Below, piece after piece: positions 63,532 to 64,000 of a DNA stretch of 64,000 nt; position 1 is the stretch's first letter, and each line of letters begins with the position of its first letter. The position numbers and the translations under genes were made by a program. Source of the stretch: Roseovarius sp. THAF9. Lineage in GTDB: Bacteria; Pseudomonadota; Alphaproteobacteria; Rhodobacterales; Rhodobacteraceae. The stretch is from assembly GCF_009363715.1 (NCBI RefSeq), contig NZ_CP045404.1:3874001-3938000 (forward strand), written 5' to 3'. Below the pieces are notes generated by a model. That model saw only the letters and a list, made by a program, of their open reading frames with translations. It had not been told where the DNA came from and did no database searches.

Positions 63532-64000
63532 TGACCCATCTCCCGCGACCAGTTGATGGCGTTGACGTAGATACCGAGCGGGTTGGCGCGCAGCCTCTCG
63601 GCGTCGCGCGGGGGCTGGATGACGATGGTCAGGATCGCGGTCCATCTCTCCGTCGTGGAGAGTTGGCCGTTCTCGTAGTGTCGCTCCGTCCAGGCGACGC
63701 GGAAGGAATTCGGCGAGGCGCGAATGACGCTCGAGACCTCCACGGCGATCTGCTGACGTCCGACCCGTGTGAACGGGTCGTTGGCGCGCGCGTAGTCGTT
63801 GAGCGCCAGCGCGCCGCGATCGGTGGTGAACTCATAGGCGCGCAGCCAGTTCTGGCGGACGATGATCGCGTCGGCGGGGATCGCGCGCACCTGCTCGATA
63901 AAGTGTGCGAGATGGAAGGCGATCTGCGGATCGCTTGGCTCGAAGCTGGCGTCCGCGGGGCCGACAGTATGGGCTTCGCCGAGATTGTCGACTTCGACGA
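63528..64000 (-). CDS. trbF: TrbF, type IV secretion VirB8-like protein (partial)
   Basis: The frame is open to the right edge. It reads VEVDNLGEAHTVGPADASFE, then PSDPQIAFHLAHFIEQVRAI and NWLRAYEFTTDRGALALNDY, the TrbF/VirB8 periplasmic domain. Its first residues, including the membrane helix, lie outside the window. TrbF is an inner-membrane assembly factor of the Trb-type channel. Overlap with trbG is 4 bp. Confidence 0.9.
   Translation of the reverse strand, partial: VEVDNLGEAHTVGPADASFEPSDPQIAFHLAHFIEQVRAIPADAIIVRQNWLRAYEFTTDRGALALNDYARANDPFTRVGRQQIAVEVSSVIRASPNSFRVAWTERHYENGQLSTTERWTAILTIVIQPPRDAERLRANPLGIYVNAINWSREMGQ

Noticed and set aside
1..64000. CRISPR arrays, rRNA genes, insertion-sequence transposases
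   Set aside because: None seen: there are no regularly spaced repeats, no rRNA sequence and no transposase or integrase motif in the translated frames.

Overview
The window looks like a chromosomal segment of a high-GC alphaproteobacterium of the Rhodobacterales (Roseobacter/Rhodobacter type). The evidence is gene content and order: a ParA C-terminus followed by parB, hemW-rdgB-rph and hrcA-grpE, as found near the replication origin in this order. Further signs are a rimP-nusA-ylxR-infB operon, a periplasmic MsrA, an Hpt plus response-regulator/PP2C pair, and many overlapping stop/start codons. No database search was possible, so the taxon is inferred.

From 1 to about 44,500 the window is housekeeping DNA. 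It covers partition (parA', parB), haem and cofactor genes (hemW, hemH, ubiG), nucleotide and RNA quality control (rdgB, rph, three Nudix genes, cca, a 23S-type rRNA methyltransferase), heat shock (hrcA, grpE, hslO), mutS, amino-acid genes (argG, ilvA, argJ, a class IV aminotransferase), cell-wall enzymes (two L,D-transpeptidases and a CAP-domain lipoprotein), an ABC exporter, the rimP-nusA-ylxR-infB operon with a short leader ending in a terminator, a parvulin, secA, and two envelope proteins.

Near 44,670 this backbone breaks. radC survives only as its last 54 codons. It is followed by an AlpA-like helix-turn-helix gene and a tRNA-Arg(CCG), whose anticodon arm is copied (17 of 18 bases) 177 bp upstream. 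From there to 61,100 lies an accessory region rich in regulators and transporters. At 61,121-64,000 it meets the end of a conjugative type IV secretion operon (trbF', trbG, trbI, DUF2274 gene) on the minus strand. I read 44,670 to beyond 64,000 as one end of an integrative conjugative element, or several nested insertions, carrying cargo.

The cargo is arranged in regulator-plus-target modules. (1) LysR / aldo-keto reductase / a fused carboxymuconolactone-decarboxylase-like and alpha/beta-hydrolase protein. (2) A YedJ-like HD hydrolase. (3) An ArgP-type LysR divergent from a free-standing B3/B4 (PheT-type) editing-domain gene, a LysE/ArgO exporter and a Bcr-type efflux pump. I propose this as a canavanine (toxic arginine analogue) defence module that combines tRNA proofreading with export. 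(4) A MarR/EamA pair with two palindromic operators. (5) A four-gene overlapping operon of a MocR-type regulator, a DapA-like aldolase lacking the usual DHDPS arginine, a D-Ala-D-Ala ligase and a stand-alone C39-like cysteine peptidase. It is divergent from an MFS exporter coupled to a DUF1127 gene. (6) A LysR gene ending inside the trb operon tail. Modules 3 and 5 are the best candidates for undescribed or little-described biology.
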